A DNA stretch of 64,000 nt from Voacanga thouarsii (taxonomy: Eukaryota; Streptophyta; Magnoliopsida; Gentianales; Apocynaceae). The notes beneath the pieces are model-generated. The model was not told the DNA's origin. It saw only the letters and a program-made list of their open reading frames with translations, and made no database searches. The stretch lies in NCBI GenBank assembly GCA_026120185.1, contig JANUWF010001110.1:1465001-1529000 (forward strand), in the 5' to 3' direction. Below are positions 49,602 to 61,252 of the stretch, piece by piece (positions within the stretch are counted from its first letter, which is position 1; each line of letters starts with the position of its first letter). The translations under genes were made by a program, and so were the position numbers.

Positions 49602-52600
49602 TGTAATACCCCATGTTAGACCGTCTTGGGTAAGTGAGGGAAAAGTCATGCATGTCATATTAAGTTATACCACATTTGATGATTTGAATTATTTTTCATA
49701 AAAATATTGGTTGTGGATTGCATGAATTCATTTGTTCTTGAAATAGTTTGATTGCTTGAGCTTTCATTTATTGAGGAGAGTTTATTGGAAAAAAAAGGGC
49801 AAAGCAAGTGGGGAGAGCATTTAAACCTTGACGGGCTTGAGTTTGAATCCTAGCAATTTCAAATCCTTTTCATTCTCTTATTTTCCTTCCTCCTTCCCTA
49901 ACTTTTCCCTAGCTTGGCCGAAATCTCTAGGAGACTAGCCACTAGGAAATTAATTTCCTAAGAAGAGAAAAATAAATTAGGAGAGTGATTTATTTGAAAA
50001 TTTTATAAAATATTTGAGAACAAATTAAATTGTTGGTTCTAATATCTTATCATAACCTTTTAGAGAATTTTAATAATATATTAGTAAAGAAAAGCATATA
50101 TAAGAAAGCATATAGGTATTATTTTCAAGGAAATAAATTCCCATATTTTATCTTCTTTCAAATAATATTTTCTTAATGGAAATAAAAGACTTGGAGGTGA
50201 AATTAAATGGAGTATTTATCTCTTGGATAAATCCAGGAATTTTCGAAGCCTTAGGGGAAATTTCAGTAGGCATGAATAGGAAACCAGAATTTTATTTCCT
50301 AATAACTATTTAATAGCTATTTCCTAATTAGATGACCTAATTCCTCTCTAGGGTTTTCTGGAAAACTCCCTTCTAGCAACCGCCACTTAGGGTAAAGACA
50401 ACTTACCTAAAACACTCCCAAACCCTAGCTAAGATTGGCCAAGAAAACCCTAACCAACTAGGACTTGTCTTCAGCCAAAAGGAAACCAGAATTTCAGCCC
50501 TAGACCCTCAGAATTTTCGTCACTGTTCACACCTATTACGCCTAAAATTTCCAGCACAAAATCTGCACAAAAGTGCCCTAGCTATCAAGCAGAAAAACAG
50601 CTGCACAAAGGCCCATTCTTCCTCTCCTATTTTCGCTATTATAGGGACTCAAAACCCATCAGATTTTTCCTCTCTTTCTGTCCAGAATCTCAGCACCCTC
50701 AGCTACACAAACACAGCAGCCACCAACCCTAATTCCTCTCCAAAATCTCGGCAGCCCTAGAGAACACCAAAGCTGAACAATTTTCTGTTTTGATCAAGAA
50801 ACCCTAGTAAGGCCAAAACTTCTTCAAACACCTAAACCCTAAAGCACCTCAGCCTAACCTATCTCCTTCATCAATCAGCCTCAAACAAACCCTAAAAACC
50901 CTCCATTGCTCAGAAATTCCAGCCGCCAACCCTCCTCCACATCCGGACCAAAATAGCACCCAAAACTCCATCAAAGCTGAAAACCAACTCTAAGGTAAGC
51001 AACTCCTCAACTCTTCATCAACTCCTCTTCAATTCCTCTCGTCTTCTTCTCCTAAATCTCGATCATAAGGGACTGATTTTACCCATTCTTTGGGGAGTCT
51101 TGATCAAGGACATCCAAGCGATCCAAACTCTTCAACTAGTGATCAAACTCAAGCTAGTCAACAAGGAGTTGCCGTGATTTAAGTCTAAATCGCTAAGAGG
51201 TAATCAAGATCCTATTTTTATTGATTTACAAGGTCTTAAACTTCAAAATATTGACTTAAGGATGCTTATGGAGTCTAGTATGAACGCATGAATATATTAG
51301 ATTGATGAACATGTTGATGAAAGCCATAGACAAAGCATGTATGAGATAGGACATTGATGTATCTTGCCATGATGAACCTAGATTCATGCTAAATAGGCAA
51401 AAGATGAGATCTTTTAATGTTTATGGGGCTATTTATAATGATTTTATGTTAGTTTAATATGGAAGAGGTCATGTGAAGATTTGATCTAGATCAATGCACG
51501 GTCATGATCAATAGAATCGTAAAGGAAAGTTATATATGTGATTTAGTGAATCAAATACCATGGATGCAATAGGTAAATAATAAAATCCTGAAGAGTCATG
51601 TTGTATGAAATAATGGGTGGAATGATTAAATCCTAATTGCGGGGTTATTTGCTCTAGATAAGAAAGGAGAGGAAATTAGAGCAATCGATTGAGTTGGATT
51701 TGGCTGTGATATATCCAGGTAAGTCCCTGCATAACTGTTTTGATAAATGTTACTTGTTTGCAAGCAATTTTTACAATATTATTTGAAATTGGTATCAATA
51801 TGATGCTTTGACACAAGGATTGAGCATTGACTAAAAATGATGAGTTATGTTGGATTGTTGTGAGATTTGGATTGAAAACGTGGATGTTCTATTTTCAAAA
51901 ACGAATTTGCTAAATTTTAATTGTTCAAACTTCGAAAATGATTTCTTAAACCATTGTCAAACGATTTGGAGGCGCTATTACGAAAAATCACGTTTTGCAA
52001 TCAAATTAATTAAAGACTTTCGAAAAAGGGAAAATGATTCTGCCCTTAACCGGGGAGCGTTGAGTACTCAGCGAGGGTAGGCTAGTAGTACTAGTTTCGA
52101 AGAGCAGGAGTGAGTCTTCTGGTAGGTGGCCACCTCCAGAAGATAAACTCAACTTGGAAAGGCGACAGTACTACTTAGTCGGGCCGGTCCGAGCTAGCAT
52201 ATTAGTCCATGTGGACACTGATGACCCGGATTGGACAACCGGAGTATTAGGTGAAGAGATGGAGGAGTATCTCACCTGGTGGGTGAATTCCCCACTGCCC
52301 ATTGTTGAAAGAATACATTGGGAAGCTATCATGGTGGTAACCATGATATGGATTATGTTACTATATTGTTGAATCATTTGCTAATCCCTATTTAATGAAT
52401 AATGATTGTGATGAAACAATGATTTATTGTGAACTGTTTTGGATTGATTGAGCAAGGCTCCTTTTTATGACGGTTATTGATGAGATTGGCTTGCAAACAC
52501 GATTTTGTGGTTTTGATAAATCCGCATACATGAAATGGTTTTAACTGACATTTGCACACACGGGACTTACTCGAGATGTCAATCTCACACCTTTTATATC

Positions 52601-52874
52601 ATGATTTCGGGAGATTGCTTTCGAGTGAGCGGGGCGAAGCTAGGGTTGAACTCCAATTTATTTATTTAGTTGTGGTTGAATTTATTTCAAGAGACGCTTG
52701 TTAGTTTTGATTTTCCAGACTTGTATAAGTTTTGCTTTCAGATGTAATGGAATTATCCTTTTAATTTTATTTAGCAGTTTTCGTTTTATTTTGTACCTTG
52801 TTATAAAGACCCCTGGTCCTTTGGACGGGGCGACATCCTGCCCTATCTAGGTACCTAGGGTGTGGGGTGTTACA
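49602..52874 (+). repeat. Gypsy 5' LTR
   Basis: 3,273 bp. Shares the boxes TTGAGTACTCAGCGAG (52060-52075) and GTTATAAAGACCCCT (52800-52814) with the solo LTR at 13334-16763. Open frames inside it are not genes. Confidence 0.96.
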
Positions 52875-52875
52875 A

Positions 52876-52893
52876 GTGGTATCAGAGCCTAGG
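52876..52893 (+). other. Gypsy primer-binding site
   Basis: GTGGTATCAGAGCCTAGG, one base after the LTR end. TGGTATCAGAGC is complementary to the 3' end of plant initiator-methionine tRNA, the usual primer for minus-strand synthesis in this group. Confidence 0.93.
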
Positions 52894-52993
52894 TTTAGGC
52901 AATTGGTTTGATTGAGTGGTACCTAAACCTTTGGAATTGAGATTCATTGAATAGTGTTTGACCTCTAAGAGTTGAGATTTAGTTCTAATTTCT

Positions 52994-53645
52994 TTGTGTT
53001 TCTTTTATTGGATGTCTAGAAGATCCGCAGCTGTGATCCATAACTGGCCTTTTATGTGTGGTCCCACTAGTGGTAGAGCACCTAACCCCATCCCCGTACT
53101 AGATTCATCATCATCTGATTTAGAGGCAGAACTCGAGGGTGGATGGATTTTGGGTGAGGACGAGGTAGACCATGAGCCACCTATGATAGAAGACTTTGGA
53201 GTAGAGAAAGAACCTGAGGACCCGATACCTGAGATGTTGGCACTTGAGGAGAATGGGGATATGGAAGAGTATGACGGAGATGATGAGGAGGAGATAGGGG
53301 ATGCAGGAGCAATGAATGGTGAGAGTGAAGATGAGTTAGGGGGACTTGAGATTGAGGGGGGAAATAGGAGAGCTAGAGAGCGAGAGTGAAGCGGAAGTGA
53401 TTGAGGGGGAGGGTAGTATTGATACACCTGCGACCCCATCCATAGAGGAAAGAATCCCGATGCTTCTGGAAAGTGTGTCATACAAGTTGGAATCTGAGAT
53501 GCCTAAGAGTGCAGTAATGTTAGCCATGGAAAAGCTTAGGGATGCGGAGTTGAGAGCTAAGTTGAGGGAAGGAAAGTTGAGGGGTACGTTTTTGGTCGGC
53601 CTAAGAAGAAGCCCCGATCCTTTGGTTTCGCAAAGGATTATGTGA
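52994..53645 (+). pseudogene. Acidic leader frame in the gag position, one frameshift
   Basis: The first frame runs 52994-53389; an ATG at 53012 (MSRRSAAVIHNWPFM) is the likelier start than the upstream TTG. It is rich in Glu and Asp, with DSSSSD and DDEEEIGD stretches. A second frame (53346-53645) continues the same acidic composition, so a single indel near 53360 probably split one reading frame. No capsid, zinc knuckle (CX2CX4HX4C) or protease motif is visible. It could be the N-terminal part of gag whose remainder was deleted, or a captured segment. Confidence 0.5.
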
Positions 53646-53989
53646 TAGATCATCCCAATAGCAGTGCAGGATGGCTAGTGAGCCTTCTTCAAAGGCTTCT
53701 GAGGATTCCAGCGACTCTAGTGTTGCTTAGAGTTTATAGGACCCTTAGTGCTTATTCTTTTATTTTTTTGAAGAGATGTTCGTTTATTTATTTGATTCAG
53801 AATTTATTCTTTGTTTTGAATTTTGTTTAGCAAGAATAAAAATGAGTACCTAGTAGGATACTCCCTTATTTTGTACCAAGTTGGATTTAGTTAATAAAAG
53901 CATGATTTTATTAATTTCTCTGCTCTATTTGGAGTATTATTTTCAAAATTTATTTTTCGATGCATTGCAAGTTATTTCAAATATATAAG
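53646..53989. other. Non-coding AT-rich block replacing gag/protease
   Basis: T-rich DNA with stops in all plus frames, where the capsid end, zinc knuckle and protease N-terminus should be. Contains AATAAA-like signals (ATAAAAATGAG, AATAAAAGCATG), reminiscent of a transcript 3' end. Origin unknown. Confidence 0.55.
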
Positions 53990-56900
53990 TTGATCAATTG
54001 CATGCCATTTGGGTTAGGACGGAGTCGAGTTACTTTATACCATGTTAGTGAGTACACCTTTGGGGAGGCAGAGAGATGCGAATAAGGTAGTCCAAGGGTG
54101 TGATATTGTGGTTGGAAAAGAGATTTTGAAGGCGGATCTCATAATCCTACCCATTGACGACTATGATCTGATTCTGGGTATGGACTGGTTAGCAAAGCAT
54201 GGAGCAAGAGTAGATTGCAGGGCCAGGACAGTGCAGTTTGTTAGACCCGGATGTGGCGTATTAGAGTTTAACGGGAGAAAGGTGAGGGAGTTGAAATTCT
54301 TGATAGCAGGCGCAAAGGCGAGGAAAATGCTGAAGAAGGGTTGTGTGGGATACTTGGCTTATCTGATTAATAAGCCCAAGGATCAGTGTACTTTGGAGAG
54401 CACCAAGGTGGTAAAGGACTTTGCAGACGTATTTTTGACCGAACTTGCTTCTCTTCCACCTTCTCGAGAAGTCGAGTTCACCATCAATTTAGTTCCGGGA
54501 GCGGAGCCGGTGTCAAATACTCCTTATCGGATGGTGCCCGCAGAATTGAAAGAATTGAAGGAGCAACTAGAAGAATTGGTTAAGCAAGGGTACATAAGAC
54601 CCAGTACATCGCCATGGGGAGCCCCAATGTTGTTCGTAAAGAAGAAGGATGGGACATTGAGATTGTGCATAGACTATAGAGGGCTGAACAACCTCACAAT
54701 CAAGAACAAATACCCCTTTCCTTTGATTGATGAGTTGTTCGATCAGTTGTAAGGTTCGTGTTACTTTTCTATGTTGGATCTCCGGCAAGGTTACTACCAA
54801 GTGCGAATCAAGGAGGAGGATATTCCCAAGACAGCTTTCAACACGAGATATGGCCACTACGAGTTCGTGGTGATGCCATTTAGAGTAACGAATGCACCTG
54901 CCATTTTCATGGATCTTATGCACAGGGTTTTTCGGCCGTACCTGGATAAATTTGTGGTAGTGTTCATAGACGATATTCTAATCTACTCTAAAAGTCCCGA
55001 GGAGCATGCGGAGCATCTAAAGTTGGTACTGGAGAAATTAAGAGAGCATAAACTTTATGCTAAATTTAGCAAGTGCGAATTTTGGTTGGATTCGGTGGCT
55101 TTTCTTGGCCATGTGATATCTAAAGATGGAATCAATGTGGACCCATCGAAAGTCGAGGCGGTTTCAAATTGGAAGCAACTGGAGAGCGTGACCGAGGTTA
55201 GGAGTTTCCTTGGATTGGCAGGATAATATCGCCGTTTCATTAAGAACTTCTCTACGCTGGCGACGCCAATGACCCAATTGCTAAGGAAGTACGTGCCATA
55301 CGTCTGGAATGATAAGTGTGAGAAGAGCTTCCAAGAGCTTAAGAGAAGATTAATGACGGCACCAGTACTGAGCCTACCTGAAGAAGGTAAGGCCTATTCC
55401 TTGTACACGGATGCGTCTAAGAAAGGTCTAGGGGCGGTACTGATGCAGGACAGGAAAGTTATCGCTTATGCCTCGAGGAAGTTGAAGCCGCACGAGATAA
55501 ACTATCCGACTCACGATCTGGAGTTAGCAGCGACAGTGTTTGCTTTGAAGAAATGGCGACACTATTTGTATGGGGCGGAATATGAAGTTTTCACAGATCA
55601 TAAGAGCTTGAAGTATATATTCATGCAAAATGACTTAAACTTAAGGCAGAGGAGGTGGATGGAGTTTTTGGAAGAATACAAGTGTCCAATTAACTACCAT
55701 CCGGGGAAAGCGAATGTGGTAGCTAATGCGCTAAGTCAAAAAGTGAGGATGGCTAACTTAAGGGTACAAGAGATTCAAGTAGTACAGGATATCTTGGGGA
55801 AAAAGGCGGAAGTGGGGAAAGAAAAATTAGCTTGAGTAACCTGAGTTAGAGCCTGAGTTGAGGTAAGAGATTAGTGAGGCTCAATGGAATAACCAAGAAT
55901 TTCAGGTTTTCAAGGCAAAGGAAGTGAAGAGAGGAAATAAGGAATTTCGGACTGATGAATCAGGAGTGACGTATTTCTGAGAATGTCTATGTGTACCGGA
56001 TGACCCAATATTGAAGAAAAAGATAATGGATGAGGCTCATAAGAGCAAGTATTCTATCCATCTGGGGGAAGTTAAGATGTACCAAGATCTGAAAAGGGCC
56101 TATTGGTGGTCGGGAATGAAAAGAGACGTGGGGCAATACGTCTCTACTTACTTAACTTGTTAGAAAGTAAAAGCGGAGCACAAGAAGGCAGCCGGTTTGC
56201 TACAGCCATTGCCTATACCCGAGTGGAAGTGGCAAGAGGTGACGATGGATTTCGTTACCGGATTACCAATGTCTAAGACTTTGAAGGATGCTGTGTGGGT
56301 AGTGGTTGACAGATTGACCAAAACAGCTCATTTCATTCCGGTGAATGTGAGGGACTCTATGGAAAAACTGGCCAAGACATATACTCGCGAGGTAGTTAGG
56401 TTGCATGGAGTGCCGACCAGTATTGTATCTGATCGGGATCCCAGGTTTACCTCCAGATTTTGGACCAAGTTTCAAGAGTCAATGGGGACGACTCTGAAGC
56501 TTAGCACATCCGCTCACCCGCAAACCGATGGACAGTCCGAGAGAGTCATCCAAATATTGGAGGACATGCTTAGGGCTTGCGTGATGGATTTTGGAGATAA
56601 GTGGATAGATTGTATACCCTACGCTGAGTTAGCATACAACAATAGTCATCATGCGTCGATTGGAATGGCACCCTACGAAGCGTTATATGGGTGGAAATGT
56701 CAAGTACCCTTATATTGGGGATGGGTAGAAGATGGACAAATTAGCAAGTCTGGGGAAGTGAATATTGAGGAAATGGCCAATAAAGTGAAGATAATAAAGG
56801 AGAGACTGAAAACCGCTCAAAGTCGACAGAAGAGTTATGCCGACAATAGAACAAGGGAGCTGGAGTTTCAGGTGGGGGACCGAACCTTTCTAAAGATAAC

Positions 56901-57288
56901 GTCGAGCAGAGGGATTCTGAAGCATCCTAAATGAGGGAAGCTGAGTCCTAGATACCTAGGACCTTTTCCCGTGATCGAACGGAATGGACCGGTAGCATAT
57001 CGGTTGGAGTTGCCAGAAGGATTAGCAGGAATTCATGATGTGTTCCATGTATCCCAGCTGAAGAAATACAACCCTGACCCGGAGCATGTATTGAATGAGG
57101 AGCCGTTGATTCTACAGCCTAATTTGAGCTACGTTGAGAAACCAATTAAGGTTTTGGATCGGAGTGTCAAGGTGTTGAGAAATAAGCAGATACCCATGGT
57201 CAAGATTTTGTGGGACCATCATGGTACTCAGGATGCAACATGGGAAACCGAAGATTGGGTGAAGAAGAAATACCCGAGCTTGCTCTAA
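53990..57288 (+). pseudogene. Gypsy pol: partial protease, RT, RNase H, integrase, chromodomain
   Basis: The protease C-terminal half (54042 onward, [13 protein letters not shown]) lacks its catalytic Asp. RT spans about 54400-55000 with the FIDD box at 54962-54973. RNase H follows (YTDA at 55404-55415; [10 protein letters not shown]). The integrase HHCC region (about 56040-56165) has its second Cys followed by a TAG. The integrase catalytic residues are present: Asp in MDFVTGLP (56248), Asp in SDRDPRF (about 56431), Glu in TDGQSER (56539-56541). A C-terminal chromodomain lies at 57121-57288 (VKILWDHHGTQDATWE). Stops interrupt it at about 54749 (CAA to TAA), 55224, 55833, 55978, 56162 (CAG to TAG) and 56932 (probably CGA to TGA). 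Confidence 0.92.
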
Positions 57289-57320
57289 AGGTATAGCACT
57301 CTGAATTTCGGGGCGAAATT

Positions 57321-57338
57321 CCCTTAAGGGGGAGAGGA
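57321..57338 (+). other. Gypsy polypurine tract
   Basis: CCCTTAAGGGGGAGAGGA immediately before the 3' LTR TG; the purine part AAGGGGGAGAGGA is typical of the group. Confidence 0.92.
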
Positions 57339-60300
57339 TGTAATACCCCATGTTAGACCGTCTTGGGTAAGTGAGGGAAAAGTCATGCATGTCATATTAA
57401 GTTATACCACATTTGATGATTTGAATTATTTTTCATGAAAATATTGGTTGTGGATTGCATGAATTAATTTGTTCTTGAAATAGTTTGATTGCTTGAGCTT
57501 TCATTTATTGAGGAGAGTTTATTGGAAAAAAAGGGCAAAGCAAGTGGGGAGAGCATTTAAACCTTGACGGGCTTGAGTTTGAATCCTAGCAATTTCAAAT
57601 CCTTTTCATTCTCTTATTTTCCTTCCTCCTTCCCTAACTTTTCCCTAGTTTGGCCGAAATCTCTAGGAGACTAGCCACTAGGAAATTAATTTCCTAAGAA
57701 GAGAAAAATAAATTAGGAGAGTGATTTATTTGAAAATTTTATAAAATATTTGAGAACAAATTAAATTGTTGGTTCTAATATCTTATCATAACCTTTTAGA
57801 GAATTTTAATAATATATTAGTAAAGAAAAGCATATATAAGAAAGCATATAGGTATTATTTTCAAGGAAATAAATTCCCATATTTTATCTTCTTTCAAATA
57901 ATATTTTCTTAATGGAAATAAAAGACTTGGAGGTGAAATTAAATGGAGTATTTATCTCTTGGATAAATCCAGGAATTTTCGAAGCCTTAGGGGAAATTTC
58001 AGTAGGCATGAATAGGAAACCAGAATTTTATTTCCTAATAACTATTTAATAGCTATTTCCTAATTAGATGACCTAATTCCTCTCTAGGGTTTTCTGGAAA
58101 ACTCCCTTCTAGCAGCCGCCACTTAGGGTAAAGACAACTTACCTAAAACACTCCCAAACCCTAGCTAAGATTGGCCAAGAAAACCCTAACCAACTAGGAC
58201 TTGTCTTCAGCCAAAAGGAAACCAGAATTTCAGCCCTAGACCCTCAGAATTTTCGTCACTGTTCACACCTATTCTGCCTAAAATTTCCAGCACAAAATCT
58301 GCACAAAAGTGCCCTAGCTATCAAGCAGAAAAACAGCTGCACAAAGGCCCATTCTTCCTCTCCTATTTTCGCTATTATAGGGACTCAAAACCCATCAGAT
58401 TTTTCCTCTCTTTCTGTCCAGAATCTCAGCACCCTCAGCTACACAAACACAGCAGCCACCAACCCTAATTCCCCTCCAAAATCTCGGCAGCCCTAGAGAA
58501 CACCAAAGCTGAACAATTTTCTGTTTTGATCAAGAAACCCTAGTAAGGCCAAAACTTCTTCAAACACCTAAACCCTAAAGCACCTCAGCCTAACCTATCT
58601 CCTTCATCAATCAGCCTCAAACAAACCCTAAAAACCCTCCATTGCTCAGAAATTCCAGCCGCCAACCCTCCTCCACATCTGGACCAAAATAGCACCCAAA
58701 ACTCCATCAAAGCTGAAAACCAACTCTAAGGTAAGCAACTCCTCAACTCTTCATCAACTCCTCTTCAATTCCTCTCGTCTTCTTCTCCTAAATCTCGATC
58801 ATAAGGGACTGATTTTACCCATTCTTTGGGGAGTCTTGATCAAGGACATCCAAGCGATCCAAACTCTTCAACTAGTGATCAAACTCAAGCTAGTCAACAA
58901 GGAGTTGCCGTGATTTAAGTCTAAATCGCTAAGAGGTAATCAAGATCCTATTTTTATTGATTTACAAGGTCTTAAACTTCAAAATATTGACTTAAGGATG
59001 CTTATGGAGTCTAGTATGAACGCATGAATATATTAGATTGATGAACATGTTGATGAAAGCCATAGACAAAGCATGTATGAGATAGGACATTGATGTATCT
59101 TGCCATGATGAACCTAGATTCATGCTAAATAGGCAAAAGATGAGATCTTTTAATGTTTATGGGGCTATTTATAATGATTTTATGTTAGTTTAATATGGAA
59201 GAGGTCATGTGAAGAATTGATCTAGATCAATGCACGGTCATGATCAATAGAATCGTAAAGGAAAGTTATATATGTGATTTAGTGAATCAAATACCATGGA
59301 TGCAATAGGTAAATAATAAAATCCTGAAGAGTCATGTTGTATGAAATAATGGGTGGAATGATTAAATCCTAATTGCGGGGTTATTTGCTCTAGATAAGAA
59401 AGGAGAGGAAATTAGAGCAATCGATTGAGTTGGATTTGGCTGTGATATATCCAGGTAAGTCCTTGCATAACTGTTTTGATAAATGTTACTTGTTTGCAAG
59501 AAATTTTTACAATATTATTTGAAATTGGTATCAATATGATGCTTTGACACAAGGATTGAGCATTGACTAAAAATGATGAGTTATGTTGGATTGTTGTGAG
59601 ATTTGGATTGAAAACGTGGATGTTCTATTTTCAAAAACGAATTTGCTAAATTTTAATTGTTCAAACTTCGAAAATGATTTCTTAAACCATTGTCAAACGA
59701 TTTGGAAACGCTATTACGAAAAACCACGTTTTGCAATCAAATTAATTAAAGACTTTCGGAAAAGGGAAAATGATTCTGCCCTTAACCGGGGAGCGTTGAG
59801 TACTCAGCGAGGGTAGGCTAGTAGTACTAGTTTCGAAGAGCAGGAGTGAGTCTTCTGGTAGGTGGCCACCTCCAGAAGATAAACTCAACTTGGAAAGGCG
59901 ACAGTACTACTTAGTCAGGCCGGTCCAAGCTAGCATATTAGTCCATGTGGACACTGATGACCCAGATTGGACAACCGGAGTATTAGGTGAAGAGATGGAG
60001 GAGTATCTCACCTGGTGGGTGAATTCCCCACTGCCCATTGTTGAAAGAATACATTGGGAAGCTATCATGGTGGTAACCATGATATGGATTATGTTACTAT
60101 ATTGTTGAATTATTTGCTAATCCCTATTTAATGAATAATGATTGTGATGAAACAATGATTTATTGTGAACTGTTTTGGATTGATTGAGCAAGGCTCCTTT
60201 TTATGACGGTTATTAATGAGATTGGCTTGCAAACACAATTTTGTGGTTTTGATAAATCCGCATACATGAAATGGTTTTAACTGACATTTGCACACACGGG

Positions 60301-60619
60301 ACTTACTGAGATGTCAATCTCACAACTTTTATATCATGATTTCAGGAGATTGCTTTCAGTGAGTGGGGCGAAGCTAGGGTTGAGCTCCAATTTATTTATT
60401 TAGTTGTGGTTGAATTTATTTCAAGAGACGCTTGTTAGTTTTGATTTTCCAGACTTGTATAAGTTTTGCTTTCAGATGTAATGGAATTATCCTTTTAATT
60501 TTATTTAGCAGTTTTCGTTTTATTTTGTACCTTGTTATAAAGACCCCTGGTCCTTTGGTGGTCCTTTGGACGGGGCGACATCCTACCCTATCTAGGTACC
60601 TAGGGTGTTGGGTGTTACA
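57339..60619 (+). repeat. Gypsy 3' LTR
   Basis: 3,281 bp, near-identical to the 5' LTR. It has a duplicated GTCCTTTGG phrase near 60550 and about 30 base changes, many of them CG in one copy against TG or CA in the other. Confidence 0.96.
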
Positions 60620-60902
60620 GCATCAGTCCGACAGGATATGCTCAAGATGATTGCGACTTTCGAGGAGGCAGAAATCTTAGGGGCTGTCATTGACCCCGAG
60701 AGCCAAGTGGACATGGTTCTTGAATCTCTACTGGGTTCCTTCACTCAGTTCAAGTTGAACTATAATATGAACAAATTGAACATGAGTTTGACTGAACTGA
60801 TGAAGGAGCTCCAGATGGCGGAGAAGGTCATGAAGCCGCAGTCAAATGCCATGATTGCTAAGGCTTCTTGAGCCTTGAAGGAATTGACATATTTACAGAG
60901 CA
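60620..60902 (+). pseudogene. Copia gag fragment, right half
   Basis: After the GCATC duplication the gag frame continues: SVRQDMLKMIATFEEAEI, then VDMVLESLL, FKLNYNMNK and LTELMKELQMAEKVM, ending at a TGA at 60869-60871. These are conserved features of copia gag (UBN2-type). Joined conceptually to 49497-49601 it forms one interrupted frame, showing the gypsy element landed inside this gag. About 30 bp later the Copia-3 copy B LTR begins. Confidence 0.85.
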
Positions 60903-61211
60903 TGCTTCAGTGGACGAAAATGGAGAACATGAACATTAAACAGAGCATGGGAGCAGCATGGTGGGATGAAGAAAGCTTTGAACCTGGGAAAACAACTTCT
61001 TCTTCATTCATTCATGAACATCCAGTGAAGCTTCCACTGTCCAGTTTTCTTCCTCCGGTGAAGCATAAATGCCAAGCTTTCTGGTTCACGGAATATGACC
61101 ACTGCCTAAATCCGTTGGTGAGCACTCCAGTGAAAAAGAGTGGTCTCTAATCTCGTTGGTTCTCTTGCTATTGATTAGCAAAGAATCAAGAACAAGAGGA
61201 TGAAGCAAAAC

Positions 61212-61252
<41 letters not shown>

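Larger units (their letters stand above)
49602..60619 (+). mobile_element. Ty3/gypsy chromovirus, 11,018 bp, gag-deficient
   Basis: Full LTR-to-LTR element with 3,273-bp and 3,281-bp LTRs (49602-52874; 57339-60619), each TGTAATACCCC...GTGTTACA, and an exact GCATC duplication (49597-49601 and 60620-60624). Primer site and purine tract are in place. By eye I count about 30 LTR differences (about 1%), so it is the youngest insertion here. Pol runs from a partial protease through RT, RNase H, integrase and chromodomain, identifying a Tekay/Del-type chromovirus. The gag capsid, zinc knuckle and protease active site are not recognisable. Confidence 0.96.

Noticed and set aside
51847..52372. Repeated short frames inside the gypsy LTRs (also at 59583-60108)
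   Set aside because: They occur identically in both LTRs and have no domain; duplicated only because the LTR is duplicated.
53005..53481. 158-codon minus-strand frame rich in Ser and Pro
   Set aside because: It is the antisense of the acidic gypsy leader frame; GAG/GAT codons read as Ser/Pro-type codons on the other strand.
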